A DNA stretch of 64,000 nucleotides. Source: Ovis canadensis. Lineage: Eukaryota > Chordata > Mammalia > Artiodactyla > Bovidae. Location of the stretch: assembly GCF_042477335.2 (NCBI RefSeq), contig NC_091246.1, positions 214,271,501 through 214,335,500 on the forward strand. Direction: 5' to 3'. Positions 1 to 9,680 of the stretch are shown piece by piece. The notes beneath the pieces are model-generated. The model was given only the letters and a program-made list of their open reading frames with translations, searched no databases and was not told where the DNA came from. Position 1 is the first letter of the stretch; each line of letters starts with the position of its first letter. The position numbers and the translations under genes are program-made.

Positions 1-332
1 TGAATTTTTAAGACTCCTTCATATCTGAAGTGTGGCTACTTAACAAGTCTTACAAGTCCCTGCTGTGATTCTTCTTACTAAACAATTGTTTCTTAGATTA
101 CATGACATTTGAATTTATAAAGCAAGTAATTATTTTCTTCAGGAATGGATTCTAGAACTAAGCTGAATGTGAACTAAACTGCTAGTTGCCTCTGCATCCC
201 TCACTTTTTCCTTCTTTCTTAATAAGATGCTGAGATGCCAGTGTGCATCACTGAGAAGCTACATTGGGATACACGTGGCCAGTGAGATACAAGCTGAAGG
301 CAACAGGTAAGGCATCAAGAAGAGTCCATCTT
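1..332. other. Single-copy sequence, nothing recognised
   Basis: No repeat family, exon or RNA gene is recognised here. It is AT-rich, without long open frames, and ends where a tRNA-derived SINE begins. Confidence 0.5.
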
Positions 333-433
333 GGACTTCCTTAAGACTCTGCTCTTCTAATGCAGGGGTCGTGGGTTCAATCCCTGGTTGGGGAATTTCC
401 ATATGTGGTGTAGCAAAAAAAAAAAAAAAAAGT
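333..433 (+). mobile_element. tRNA-derived SINE (cetartiodactyl CHR-like), short copy
   Basis: It has a degraded 'ggacttcc' start, a 'taagactctgctcttctaatgc' type tRNA body, a B-box-like 'gggttcaatccctgg' near 373-387, a 'ggggaa' link and a terminal A-run at about 414-432. This is the layout of tRNA-derived SINEs of cetartiodactyls, which are copied by LINE reverse transcriptase. The head is shortened. No clear target duplication was seen. Confidence 0.75.
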
Positions 434-1019
434 CCCTCTTTACTACTTACTCTTCCCTTTTTCTTGTTTAGGATAAAGATTGAGTATCTAGAAACCCAGA
501 GACATTTTGTGGCTTTGATAACGGAAGTCATTATGCTAAAGAGAGTGGAGCAGCTGGAGGAGTTGCAGTGCCTGAGGACTGTGGGGCTGCAGTACCAACT
601 GAACCATCCAGCTTTAGACTTTCCTTTTGGTTTGAGTGTAGGAACATAGCTCGTTTAAGCCTCTGTGTGTCTGTTCTCTGATATGAGCAGTTTGTTGTAG
701 ATTCTAACTGAGACACCTAGCAATACTGGTGGAATTGTGAAGTTCACTGGGCTGAGGGTGATGATGTCCGAATCAGAAACCACAGTAATAATCATATTTG
801 AGTAACACCGCAGCGCCCCCCCACCCCCGCCCAACCCCACCAAGCTCATTGTCTATGCAAGTTCTCACAAGACTAACCAGTTGATGTTGACAGTGCTACT
901 GTTTGTCAGTGAGACTTATCACATGTTCACTTAGATGCAGGGAAAGCATGTAGGGAGGGCACCCTGTTTAAAGAACCAGGAATGTCTTCATTAAGGAGAT
1001 GATGTGTGTGCTGAAAACT
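434..1019. other. Single-copy sequence, nothing recognised
   Basis: No recognised element. A C-rich tract lies near 812-838. Open frames on either strand show no conserved domain and are taken as chance frames. Confidence 0.45.
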
Positions 1020-1470
1020 CAAGGAAAGCAGCAGTTAGCTACTGAGGTTGAAATGGAAGGGAGGGTGAGGTCAGAAGGAAAGGCACCCTGGGAAAAAGGA
1101 ACAGCATTTGCAAGTGGGCAGAAGTGAACTCGGTCATTAAGGGAACTGCAAGTAGCACGTAAATGAAACCTTGAGTCAGAGATAGGGACAGGGAGCGGAG
1201 GGAGGTAGCGGACAGGGCCAGAAACTAGGTCAAGGAGCTGATCAGGCAGACACTCACAATCACATTTAGGCATTTTGCTCTATCCTAAAAGGAATGAGCT
1301 TCCATTTTTGGAAGGCAATTGTGACAGCAAGGAGGAGAAAGGATGGGGCAGGCTTGAGTCGGTTGTTTCAGTGAACCAAGTGAGAGATGATAGTTACACT
1401 AAGGGGTGGGATTAGAAACATAGAGAGTAGACAGATTCAGGAAACCACATGGGTTAGAACCAATAGGACC
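1020..1470 (-). mobile_element. Old L2-like LINE remnant, antisense
   Basis: Purine-rich sequence carrying degraded phrases typical of the reverse complement of the L2 3' region ('ggaacagcatttgcaagtgg', then 'ttttgctctatcctaaaaggaatgagc', then 'gtgacagcaaggagg'). L2 is an ancient mammalian LINE, long inactive. High divergence keeps the family call tentative. Confidence 0.5.
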
Positions 1471-2460
1471 TGATGAATGATTGGCCTAGTGCCAAGGAAG
1501 GTGCGCAGGTTTCTGGTTTGGGATCTGTGTTAGTGCAGATCTGAAAATCTCATGGATGGCATATTTGCTGCTGCTTGTAAGAATCCTAAATGTCTGCTTC
1601 CTATTTAAAAATGAGCTTGGTTGCAATTGGCTTAGTGAAAATTAAATTTTATTGATAAGAAGGGTAAGCCATCTGGCTGTTCTCTGACTGGTTGATATCT
1701 ATATCCCTGGGTATAATAAAGATGTAACCTCTTGCCACAGGAAGCTATTACCTGATATTATTTATTTCCTGATAAAAAGGAGCAAATCATGCCTGGACAT
1801 CTTTGGAAAATGAGTTTCTAATAAAGCTAACGTAGTTAATGTCTAAATGGGAGTTTCTCCTGTGATGATAAATGTCTGCGTTGTTGAAATAGTTTCCATA
1901 AAACTCAGTAGGTAAGAGGGTAGAGATATTGTGTAATTGTCAATGAGGCAATAAAAGGATGTTTGTTTATGGGGTTTATAATCAACAGTGAACTCTAACT
2001 CTTATGAAAAATGAAAATGTTTTCATGTACCAATTCAGCAATAGAAGGTTCTGTTCCAGAAAAAAATTACATTTTAATATGTATTTAGTATAACATCCAA
2101 TGGATAATAGAAAAAAAATGTGGAGAGAAAAATAGCAAACTGTGAGCATGTGTGGGAATGCAGTGTTAATAGCTCTTAGAACAAATAATACCATATTGCT
2201 GACCATTCAGTGTACACAAAGGGCTATTTTTTCCTAATTGTTCTGTGAAATTTTTGGTTTTAAAATCCTTCACTGTCAGATTGCTGTCTATACTGGTGGG
2301 CTGCTGGAATGTGGCAGCAAGGGGAAAAGTATCCCTTCACTTTGTCTACCTGGTTCTTTTTTTTTTTTTTTTTGCCTAAACACCTTGATGAAAAAAAAAT
2401 TCACTGATATTCTGGTATTGGATGTAACAGAACCCACAAGACCAGTATGCTATAGATGAA
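1471..2460. other. Mostly single-copy AT-rich sequence
   Basis: No element identified. A T-run sits at about 2357-2373. The block near 1530-1740 is free of recognised repeats, but no stronger case for function can be made. Confidence 0.4.
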
Positions 2461-3140
2461 TATGTCACACTCAATTGTCCTTGTCTCAGGTTCTTCTTCT
2501 ATCTTCAGGTTGGGTGCTGGGGAGCCTCTAGACTCTAGAGGGTCTTGGTGGTCCCTGGGCTATAGTGGGTTCCGTGGTTTTCCTCCACTGGCTATGAGCA
2601 GGCACCTGCAAGGGTTCCTCATTTTGAAGATGGTTATCCAGAACCAAGTTGCATTAGTCGTGCTCAGAGAGACCCCAATATATAATGTCTCACGTAAGCT
2701 GGAAGTTTACTTCTCGTTTACATAACAGTTCACAGTAGGCTGGGGTAGGTAGATGATTCTGCTCCACCAGCTCTGTCGGGTCTAATTTTCCTCTAACTTG
2801 TTGCTTTGCCTTCCCTTGGACTAATGTCTTCAATTGGCTAATCTAAGCCAGGCCATAAGCATCATATCCTCTTCCCAGCCCATGGAAGAGGGAAGGAGGG
2901 ATTGAGCTCCCTTTGAAAAAGTATAACACAGAAGTTGCTCATCTAGGATATAACACAGAAGTTGCTCATCCCATTGGTCAGAATAGCATCATGTGATCAC
3001 ACCTACCTTCAAGGGAATCTGGAAAATAAAGCCTCCAATTGGGCAGTCAAGTGCTCAACTAAAACTCAGATTTTGTAGTGCTAACAGGAAGATGGGGAAA
3101 ATGGTGATGTTGGGGAGGGCATATGGTAGTCTCTGCCACA
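2461..3140. repeat. Old mammalian interspersed repeat, family uncertain
   Basis: The order of blocks ('ggaagtttacttctcgttta', then 'cagcccatggaag', then 'cccattggtcagaatagc', then 'cacacctaccttcaaggg') matches a widely dispersed old mammalian repeat that I recognise by pattern but cannot name securely. A 27-base step direct duplication lies inside it at 2922-2970. Coding frames across it have no domain. Confidence 0.4.
2922..2970 (+). repeat. Short tandem duplication (22-bp copies, 27-bp step)
   Basis: The 22 bases at 2922-2943 recur exactly at 2949-2970, separated by 5 bases ('tagga'). Both contain 'cacagaagttgctcatc'. This looks like a small local duplication, for example by replication slippage, inside an older repeat. 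Confidence 0.9.
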
Positions 3141-3839
3141 CAGTCTTTTGGATCTGCTTTAGTGATTGCTCTCTTTCTCTGGAATCAGTTTCATTTTATG
3201 GGGTGTTTGGGCAGGGGCCCTTACGTCTTATTGATGATGCCCAGATGGTGCTGAGAGAGAAGCCATTGGAAATTACATATTTCAAATGTCATGTTCAAAC
3301 TGATACAATTTGAATATTTCATACATTTCAGTTATTCATACATGAATACACTTCAGTCTTAATGTAGCAACTAACATGGTGATAATTACATTGTCTAGCG
3401 TATTTACCAGGCTTTCTTAAACTAATCCAAGGGAAACCTGAATATATGTTGAGGATTTTCCTGTCTTGTTCCATAAACCTGTCCCTGGAATGTGGCAATT
3501 AAGATTTGCTACCAAAAAATAAATGACAACATTTGAAACTGAATGTGGTGCATTGTTTATTTACATCCTAAAGGAAATATACTAGGAACACACTTGTATC
3601 TCAAAATGGAAAGTTTTGTTTCTATGCTGTGAAATACACCTGAGAGAATGTGGAGTTTTTGTTTTCTTCTACAATGTTAAAATGACATTTTTCTGTAGGG
3701 CTATTGTGACAATCCTTGATGAGTTGGGGCTGGTAAATTGAGAGGGTTTAGTCTTTGGAAGTTTAGGATTACCTGAGAGTCCAAAAAGAACCATTTGGGG
3801 TCATTCAAACTTTTCTCACAGCACTATTATCCACTTTAT
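3141..3839. other. Single-copy sequence, nothing recognised
   Basis: AT-rich and unannotated. No repeat, exon or RNA gene is seen up to the 3' end of the first BovB copy. Confidence 0.45.
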
Positions 3840-4327
3840 AGTTGTTGTTCAGTCACTCAGTCATGTCCAACTCTTTGTGATCCTGTGGACTGCAGCATGC
3901 CAGGCTTCCCTATCCTTCACTATCTCCCAGAGTTTTCTCAATTTTTTTTTCCATTGAGTCGATGATGCCGTCCAACCATCTCATCTTCTCACACCCCATT
4001 CTCCTTCTGACCTCAATCATTACCAGAATCAGGGTCTTTTCCAATGAGTTGAATCTTTGTATCAGGTGGTCAAAGTACTGCAGCTTCAGTTTTAGCAACA
4101 GTCCTTCAGTGAATATTCAGGATTGATTTCCTTTAGGATCTACTGGTTTGATCTCCTTGCTGTCCAAGGGACTCTCAAGTCTTCTCTAACACTACCATTT
4201 GTAAACATCAATTCTTCAGTGCTCAGCCTTTTTTATGGTCCAATTCTCACATCTTTCTGTGACTACTGCAAAAACCAGAGCTTTGACTGTATGGACCTTT
4301 GTCGGTAAATTGATGTCTCTGCTTTTT
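3840..4327 (-). mobile_element. BovB LINE, 3' part of the outermost copy in a nest (BovB-1)
   Basis: The reverse complement reads as the BovB 3' region: the reverse transcriptase C-terminal stretch, then the conserved 3' untranslated region ending at 'gttgttcagtcactcagtc' on the plus strand. The copy stops at 4327 in 'tctgcttttt'. The same 10 bases recur at 6306-6315, where BovB sequence resumes ('ataagctgtctagttttgtc'). An L1 therefore landed inside this BovB. BovB is an RTE-clade LINE with an APE-type endonuclease and a reverse transcriptase, widespread in ruminants. This copy is 5' truncated and inactive. Confidence 0.93.
4318..4327 (+). repeat. Target-site duplication of the L1 inserted in BovB-1 (left copy)
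   Basis: TCTGCTTTTT here is repeated at 6306-6315. Between the copies lie an L1 in reverse orientation and the BovB copies nested in it. The flanking BovB reads continuously once the insert is removed. Confidence 0.85.
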
Positions 4328-4433
4328 TTTCTTTTCTTTCCTTTAATATTTTTTAAAACTTGTTTGCTTTCTTATTGAAGGATAATTGCTTTGCAGAAGT
4401 TTGTTGTTTTCTCTCAAACCTCAACATGAATCA
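4328..4433 (-). mobile_element. L1 LINE 3' end, left piece of a split copy
   Basis: A pyrimidine-rich stretch (the T-side of the L1 tail) is followed by the reverse complement of the ruminant L1 3' untranslated region ('attgaaggataattgctttg', then 'cctcaacatgaatcagcc'). It stops at 4433. The next L1 bases ('aggtatacatatatccc') appear at about 5708, so the L1 was split by BovB insertion. Confidence 0.88.
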
Positions 4434-4441
4434 GCCATCAG
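4434..4441 (+). repeat. Target-site duplication of the BovB pair inserted in L1 (left copy)
   Basis: GCCATCAG at 4434-4441 recurs at 5702-5709. Removing one copy plus the intervening BovB sequence restores a continuous L1. Confidence 0.85.
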
Positions 4442-4943
4442 TTCAGTTCAGTTCAGTAGCTCAGTTGTGTCCAACTCTTTGGGACCCCATGAATCACAGC
4501 ACACCAGTCCTCCCTGTCCATCACCAACTCCCAGGGTTTACTCAAACTCATGTCCATCGAGTTGGTGATGCCATCCAGCCATCTCATTCTCTGTTGTCCC
4601 CTTCTCCTCCTGCCCCCAATCCCTCCCAGCATCAGGGTCTTTTCCAGTGAGTCAACTCTTCGCATGAGGTGGCCAGAGTATTGGAGTTTCAGCTTTAGCA
4701 TCATTCCTTCCAATGAACACCCAGGACTGATCTCCTTTAGGATGGACTGGTTGGATCTCCTTGCAGTCAAAGGGACTCTCAAGAGTCTTCTCCAACACCA
4801 CAGTTCAAAAGCATCAATTCTTCAGTGCTCAGCTTTCTTTATAGTCCAACTCTCACATCCATATATGACCACTGGAAAAACCATAGCCTTGACTAGACAG
4901 ACCTTTGTTGGCAAAGTAATGTCTCGCTTTTTAATATGCTGTC
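4442..4943 (-). mobile_element. BovB LINE, 5'-truncated copy 2a
   Basis: The reverse complement covers the BovB C-terminal region from the RT-distal 'aatgtctcgctttttaatatgct' side to the 3' terminus, with the pentamer tail 'gttcagttcagttcagt' at its left end. It abuts a second BovB (2b), which begins with its own pentamer tail at about 4944. The best reading is that 2a inserted into the tail repeats of 2b, since both junctions are the same GTTCA repeat. Confidence 0.92.
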
Positions 4944-5701
4944 TGTTCAGTTCAGTTCAGTCACTCAGTCGTGTCTGACTCTTTGCAATCCCATGAATCG
5001 CAGCACGCCAGGCTTCCCTGTCCATCACCAACTCCCGGAGTTCACTCAGACTCGTGTCCATCGAGTCAGTGATGCCATCCAGCCATCTCATCCTTGGTCG
5101 TCCCCTTCTTCTCCTGCCCCCAATCCCTCCCAGCATCAAAGTCTTTTCCAATGAGTCAACTCTTCGCATGAGGTGGCCAAAGTACTGGAGTTTCGGCTTT
5201 AGCATCATTCCTTCCAAAGAAATCCCAGGGTTGATCTCCTTCAGAATGGACTGGTTGGATCTCCTTGCAGTCCAAGGGACTCTTAAGAGTCTTCTCCAAC
5301 ACCACAGTTCAAAAGCATCAATTCTTCGGCATTCAGCCTTCTTCACAGTCCAACTCTCTCATCCATACATGACCACTGGAAAAACCATAGCCTTGACTAG
5401 ATGGACCTTAGTCAGCAAAGTAATGTCTCTGCTTTTGAATATACTATCTAGGTTGGTCATAACTTTTCTTCCAAGGAGTAAGCACCTTTTAATTTCATGG
5501 CTGCAGTCACCATCTGCAGTGATTTTGGAGCCCCCCAAAATAAAGTCAGCCACTGTTTCCACTGTTTCCCCATCTATTTGCCATGAAGTGATGGGACCAG
5601 ATGCCATGATCTTCGTTTTCTGAATGTTGAACTTTAAGCCAACTTTTTCACTCTCCTCTTTCACTTTCATCAATAGGCTCTTTAGTTCCTCTTCACTTTC
5701 T
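4944..5701 (-). mobile_element. BovB LINE, 5'-truncated copy 2b
   Basis: From the pentamer tail 'gttcagttcagttcagtcac' through the 3' region into the reverse transcriptase C-terminal part. On the minus strand the peptide reads EEELKSLLMKVKEESEKVGL, KTKIMASGPITSW and DCSHEIKRCLLLGRK, all hallmarks of BovB downstream of the YADD motif. It is cut at 5701, just before the TSD GCCATCAG. The catalytic motif itself is missing, so the copy is dead. Confidence 0.93.
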
Positions 5702-5709
5702 GCCATCAG
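5702..5709 (+). repeat. Target-site duplication of the BovB pair inserted in L1 (right copy)
   Basis: GCCATCAG, matching 4434-4441. Confidence 0.85.
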
Positions 5710-6305
5710 GTATACATATATCCCATCCCTTCTGAACCTCCCTCCCATTTCCCTCTCCATCCCACATCTCTAGGTTGATACAGAGCCCCTGTTTGAGTTT
5801 TCTGAGCCATACAGCAAATTCCCGTTGGCTATCTATTTTACATATGGTAATATAAGTTTCCATGTTACTTTTTCCATACATCTCACCCTCTCCTCCCCTC
5901 TCCCCTTGTCCATAAGTCTATTCTCTATGTCTGTTTCTCTATTGTTGCCTGTAAATAAATTCTTCAGTACCATTTTTCTAGATTCTGTTTATATGCATTA
6001 GAATACAATATGTATCTTTCTCTTTCTGACTGACTTAACTCTGTGTAATAGGTTCTAGGTTCATCCACCTCATTAAAACTGACTCAAATGTGTTCCTTTT
6101 TATGGCTGAGTAGCATTCCATTGTGTGTATGTACCGGAACTTCTTTATCCACTTATCTGTCAATGGACATCTAGGTTACTTCCAGCTATTGTAAATAGTG
6201 CAGCAATGAAAAGTGGAATGCATGTGTCTCCTTCAATTTTGGTTTCCTCAGTGTATGTGCCTAGGAGTGGGATTGCTGGGTCATAAGGTGGGTTTATTCC
6301 TCGTT
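5710..6305 (-). mobile_element. L1 LINE, right piece of the split copy
   Basis: The reverse complement carries the end of L1 ORF2 and the 3' untranslated region: 'aatggaatgctactcagcc'-type sequence around 6100-6120, and the peptide fragment YDPAIPLLGTYTEETK followed by FIAALFTIAG on the minus strand (6160-6290). It is 5' truncated at 6305, where the TSD TCTGCTTTTT returns and BovB-1 resumes. It is the continuation of 4328-4433. Confidence 0.9.
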
Positions 6306-6362
6306 TCTGCTTTTTCATAAGCTGTCTAGTTTTGTCATAGCTTTTCCTCCAAGGAATGAGCA
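6306..6362 (-). mobile_element. BovB-1 continuation (5' side remnant)
   Basis: 'ataagctgtctagttttgtc' and 'tcctccaaggaatgagc' correspond to the BovB segment that normally follows 'aatgtctctgctttt', where BovB-1 was interrupted at 4327. The fragment then ends at about 6362 in non-BovB sequence, giving the 5' truncation point of BovB-1. Confidence 0.85.
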
Positions 6363-6859
6363 GTATCACTTATCTTTCTCTCCAATAGAGTCTGAATTCC
6401 TTGTGGAAGAACTTTATCATCTCCAACCTTGTGACTCCTGAGCTTAGTGAATACTTGACCCAAAGTATGGGCTGTTAAAAAGGCAGAGTGAGGATGAGGG
6501 GGAAAGAAGTGGGGCTGCAGCCCTAAGCAGGAGTGGTAACCTCTCTCAGCGCATCAGGCAAAGGGAGGAGCAGATTGGCCTGGATAACAAGGTCCGGGAA
6601 GTTCCTGTCTGAAGGCTCTGTCTTCTCTGTGGGTTGTGGGAAGCTATCTGTCTTCAGCTGAGAGTGGCTGGGGGCAGGGAGGTCAAGAGTTTTAGGAGAG
6701 TGGGAAACTGAGAAATGGTTACTTGGGAAACATGAACGATGGCTGATGGGAAAGTAGAGGGGGTTGCCTGCCAGCATTAGAATCTCTTTCACTTCAGTCC
6801 CATCTATTTACGACCCTCTGTTCCCCCTATTGTCTCTTCCCCTTCACTGTCTAAAGATG
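6363..6859. other. No gene; unique or very old repeat sequence
   Basis: Purine-rich sequence with possible weak antisense L2 similarity ('ggcaaagggaggagcagattgg'). Nothing firm. Frames in it have no domain. Confidence 0.35.
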
Positions 6860-7126
6860 CTCACATGCATGCACCTTAAGCATATGAAACCCTGCCACAG
6901 CCTCAAATCCCTCTCCAACAATTGCCTTGCCCTTCCTTCTCTTCACGGACGAACTCCTAGGAGAGGTGCTCCCCTCAAGTCTCTAGCCCCTCCCTTTTAT
7001 CCCGCCCCCATTGACTCCTTTCCATTTCCTTTCTTGGAATCATTCTCAAGAAATCCTAGTGATACCCTTGTTGCTAAATGTGATGCCGACTTGAGGTCCT
7101 CATTCATTTATTTACAGAGTAGCTTT
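6860..7126 (+). mobile_element. L2 LINE, segment 1 of an interrupted copy
   Basis: The plus-strand frame around 7067-7125 reads TLVAKCDADLRSSFIYLQ, which resembles the L2 reverse transcriptase region just before its motif A. The upstream C-rich text also fits L2. The element continues beyond two Bov-tA SINEs. Old and degraded. Confidence 0.6.
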
Positions 7127-7340
7127 TAACTGCTGCTTCCCTGATGGTCAGGTGGTAAAGCGTCTGCCTACAATGCGGGAGACCTGGGTTCAATCCCTGT
7201 GTTGAGAAGATCCCCTGGAGAAGGAAATAGCAACCCACTCCAGCACTCTTGCCTGGAAAACCCCCATGGACAGAGGAGCCTGGTAGGCTACAAACCATGG
7301 AGTCGCAGAGTCGGACACGACTGAGCGACTTCACTTTCAC
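7127..7340 (+). mobile_element. Bov-tA SINE
   Basis: A tRNA-Glu-like head ('cttccctgatggtcaggtgg') with a B-box 'gggttcaatccctg' is followed by the BovA body ('agatcccctggagaagg', 'cactccagcactcttgcctg') and the 3' end 'tcggacacgactgagcgact'. Bov-tA is a ruminant SINE mobilised by BovB, with which it shares the 3' end. It sits inside L2. Confidence 0.95.
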
Positions 7341-7419
7341 TCCTTCTTGAAATAGTCCCTTTTATTGATTTGAAAATATTTCTGTGTCTCCTAATTTTTT
7401 TTAGCCACCTTTTCAATAT
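7341..7419 (+). mobile_element. Spacer between two SINEs, probably L2 segment
   Basis: A short stretch between two opposite Bov-tA copies. By position it should belong to the interrupted L2, but it is too degraded to prove. Confidence 0.35.
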
Positions 7420-7640
7420 TGCTAAGTCTCTTCAGTCATGTCCGACTCTTTGTGACCCCACGGACTGTAGCCCATCAGGCTCCTCTGTCCATGGGATTCT
7501 CAAGCAAGAATACAGGAGTGGGTTGCCATTTCCTTCTTCAGGGGATCTTCTCAACCCAGGGACTGAACCTGATTCTTTTATGTCTCCTGCATTGGGAAGC
7601 AGGTTCGTTACCACTATCACCACCTGGGGTTACTCTTCTT
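7420..7640 (-). mobile_element. Bov-tA SINE, antisense
   Basis: The reverse complement of a full Bov-tA: the BovA end reads 'cttcagtcatgtccgactct' at 7428, and the tRNA-like head occupies the right side, ending in 'ccaccactgg'-type sequence at about 7627. It lies 80 bases from an opposite-strand copy, so the pair can form a hairpin if transcribed. Confidence 0.95.
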
Positions 7641-8116
7641 CTACCTGTTTCTAAGTGTTGGTGTACCTCTCCCCAGGGTTTTGCCCTGGGGCTTCTATTC
7701 CTTACACTATCTTGCTGCTTAATCTTCCTTGCTCCTATGTCTTCATTATATCTTAATGCTAATGAGTGCCTAACTCACATCTTCAGCTCCCCTATTTCCC
7801 ATTGGCTCTAGACCCATGTACCCCCAGATACTTCCTGGACTCTATAGTTCACATTCTGTAGAAATCTAAACATCCACAGCTCAACTCATTGCCATCCCCT
7901 TGATACCTGCTCCTTCCCCGATGTTCTCTAGTTTAGTCAGTGGCATCTCCACCCATTTGGCAGACAAGTCAAATGTCAGGACATTATCCTTACCTGTTAG
8001 TCCTCCATCACCATCATTTTACTTCTTCAAAATCTCTCTCAAAATACAGCTAAATACTACTACTACCCTAGGCTAGCCACCAAGTCCCCTTACCTAGATT
8101 ACTTCTTTTATACTTA
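7641..8116 (+). mobile_element. L2 LINE, segment 2
   Basis: 'gtgtacctctccccagggtt' then 'gccctggggct' match the L2 reverse transcriptase motif B region (protein GVPQGSVLGP in intact copies). Downstream text resembles L2 up to about 8110. Broken by stops. Confidence 0.65.
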
Positions 8117-8249
8117 CAAAAAATTAACATTTATGTTTTGGCCATGCCACATGGCATGCAGGATCTTAGCTCCTACAACCAGGGATCAAACCCATGCCAA
8201 CTGCACTGGAAGCCCAGAGTCTTAACCACTGAGCTGCCTGGAAGTCCCT
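8117..8249 (-). mobile_element. tRNA-derived SINE (CHR-like), antisense, inside L2
   Basis: 'gttttggccatgccacatgg', 'ggatcttagctcctacaacc', 'agggatcaaacccatgcc' and 'cttaaccactgagctgcctg' read as the reverse complement of a cetartiodactyl tRNA-derived SINE with its B-box. L2 resumes on the right side. Confidence 0.85.
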
Positions 8250-8600
8250 AAATTGGTCTCTTTATTCGAAGTCCATCACCTCTCTAACCCAAGCCTCCAA
8301 ACTGCAGCCACAGTGTCCTTTCTGAATGCAAAGTTTTATCATTTTCTGCCCTGCCTACAATTTTAAAAAGATATGCCCTTTCCTCTATGAAGTTCACACT
8401 TTCATGAGGCTTATAGCCATGTATGACTCCTGACTGTTTACCTCCCTAGCTTTATCTTTGACCACCCCTCTCTCTGGGTTTCTAGGACACATCCAGACTG
8501 ACCTCTTTTTAGTTTCTTTAGTATATGCTTTCTCTTATCTCAGTGAGATGCTTTTTCTCTCTGGAACTCCCTGTTTTCCTTCTTGGATAACATGCACTCA
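8250..8600 (+). mobile_element. L2 LINE, segment 3 (3' part)
   Basis: 'ccaagcctccaaactgcagc', 'cacagtgtcctttctgaatg', 'ttctctctggaactccctg' follow the order of the L2 ORF2 end and 3' region. Together with 6860-8116 it makes one L2 about 1.2 kb long after removal of three SINEs. Confidence 0.65.
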
Positions 8601-9148
8601 CTCACTTCACACACATTTTCTTGATGCTTCTATAGTATTAGTGAGGCTTTGTACTAGGCATTAAGGATATGGTAGCAATTAAAACAGAGAAGTCCTTGAT
8701 CACTGATATCGGGACTGGAGCTGTTCTAATCAGGTTTTTTGGTCATCTGCCACAGCAGGCATACAACTAGAGTTCCTCTGTGAATTCCTCAGGGAGCCCC
8801 CAAAGGAAACATTCCACCGCATCATTCTCTAGAGAAGGATACTACTGGGTGACTCACCAAACCAAAAGAAAAGCTAAATGATGATGCTTCAGAGGAACAA
8901 TGCCAAGAAAGCTCTAGAATCTCAGGGTCAGGAACCCTGTGTTGTTTCTTGTGGTGTCAGCATTGTTTTAGCTAACTTCTAAAAATAGGAATATGACAGA
9001 GGGTGACTTCTGTGTGTTCCCTTGATTAAGGTTCAAATTCTTGGGAGAGGAATCTGATTGACCTAGCTATGGTCAAGTATCTACACCTAGAGATTGGATA
9101 CTATGTCTGGCAACTAGAGGCACAATGACCTTTGCTATGGTATTCTAG
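8601..9148. other. Single-copy sequence, nothing recognised
   Basis: No gene or firm repeat. Some of 8730-8960 may be an old DNA-transposon relic, but the match is too weak to name. Confidence 0.4.
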
Positions 9149-9680
9149 ATGGGAGATGATGGTAACTTGGATTATGATAGCAGTGGAAATGGAGAAAAAT
9201 GGATGGATTCAGGATATGATGATAGGCAGAGGCTGATGTTTTGTGAACTGGTTGTCAAGGCAGAGGGAAAAAGAGTCATAGATGATACACAGATTTTTAG
9301 GTTTAAGCAGCTAATGGAAGATAATGTCATTTGCCGAGACTGGAAGATTGGGGGAGGAAGGAGATTTGGGTTGGTAGCATCTGGAATTAGAGAGGAGATT
9401 GTGAGTCTATTTTGGTCATAATACATGTGAGATGCTTAATCAGCCATTGGATATGAAGCTGAAGCTCAATAGAGCAGTCAGATCTAGAGAAAAAATATGG
9501 GAGTCTTTACCATGTAGGTGCTATTTAAAGGCATGAGTCTAGATCTGATAATTTATGGATACACGGCATAAGTTAAGGCTCTAGGACTGAATCCTGGGGC
9601 ACAACTGTGCTTAGAGATTGCAATAGAGGAGGAAGAGTCAGCAAAGGAGTCTGAGAAGGGAGACCAGCAAGGTAAATGGA
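9149..9680 (-). mobile_element. L2 LINE remnant, antisense
   Basis: Reads as the reverse complement of the L2 reverse transcriptase to 3' region: 'cagtggaaatggagaaaaatgg', 'ttggatatgaagctgaagc', 'ctgaatcctggggcacaac', 'gaggaggaagagtcagc'. In sense orientation these correspond to the region around and after the YADD motif. The frames on both strands are incidental. Confidence 0.65.

Noticed and set aside
7127-7210. tRNA-Glu-like sequence with A- and B-box-like motifs
   Set aside because: It is the head of a Bov-tA SINE, continuous with the BovA body. The same applies to the other Bov-tA heads. None folds as an intact tRNA.
9149-9426. Acidic 90-codon frame that looked like a small protein
   Set aside because: The sequence is the reverse complement of an L2 remnant, and the opposite strand is open as well.
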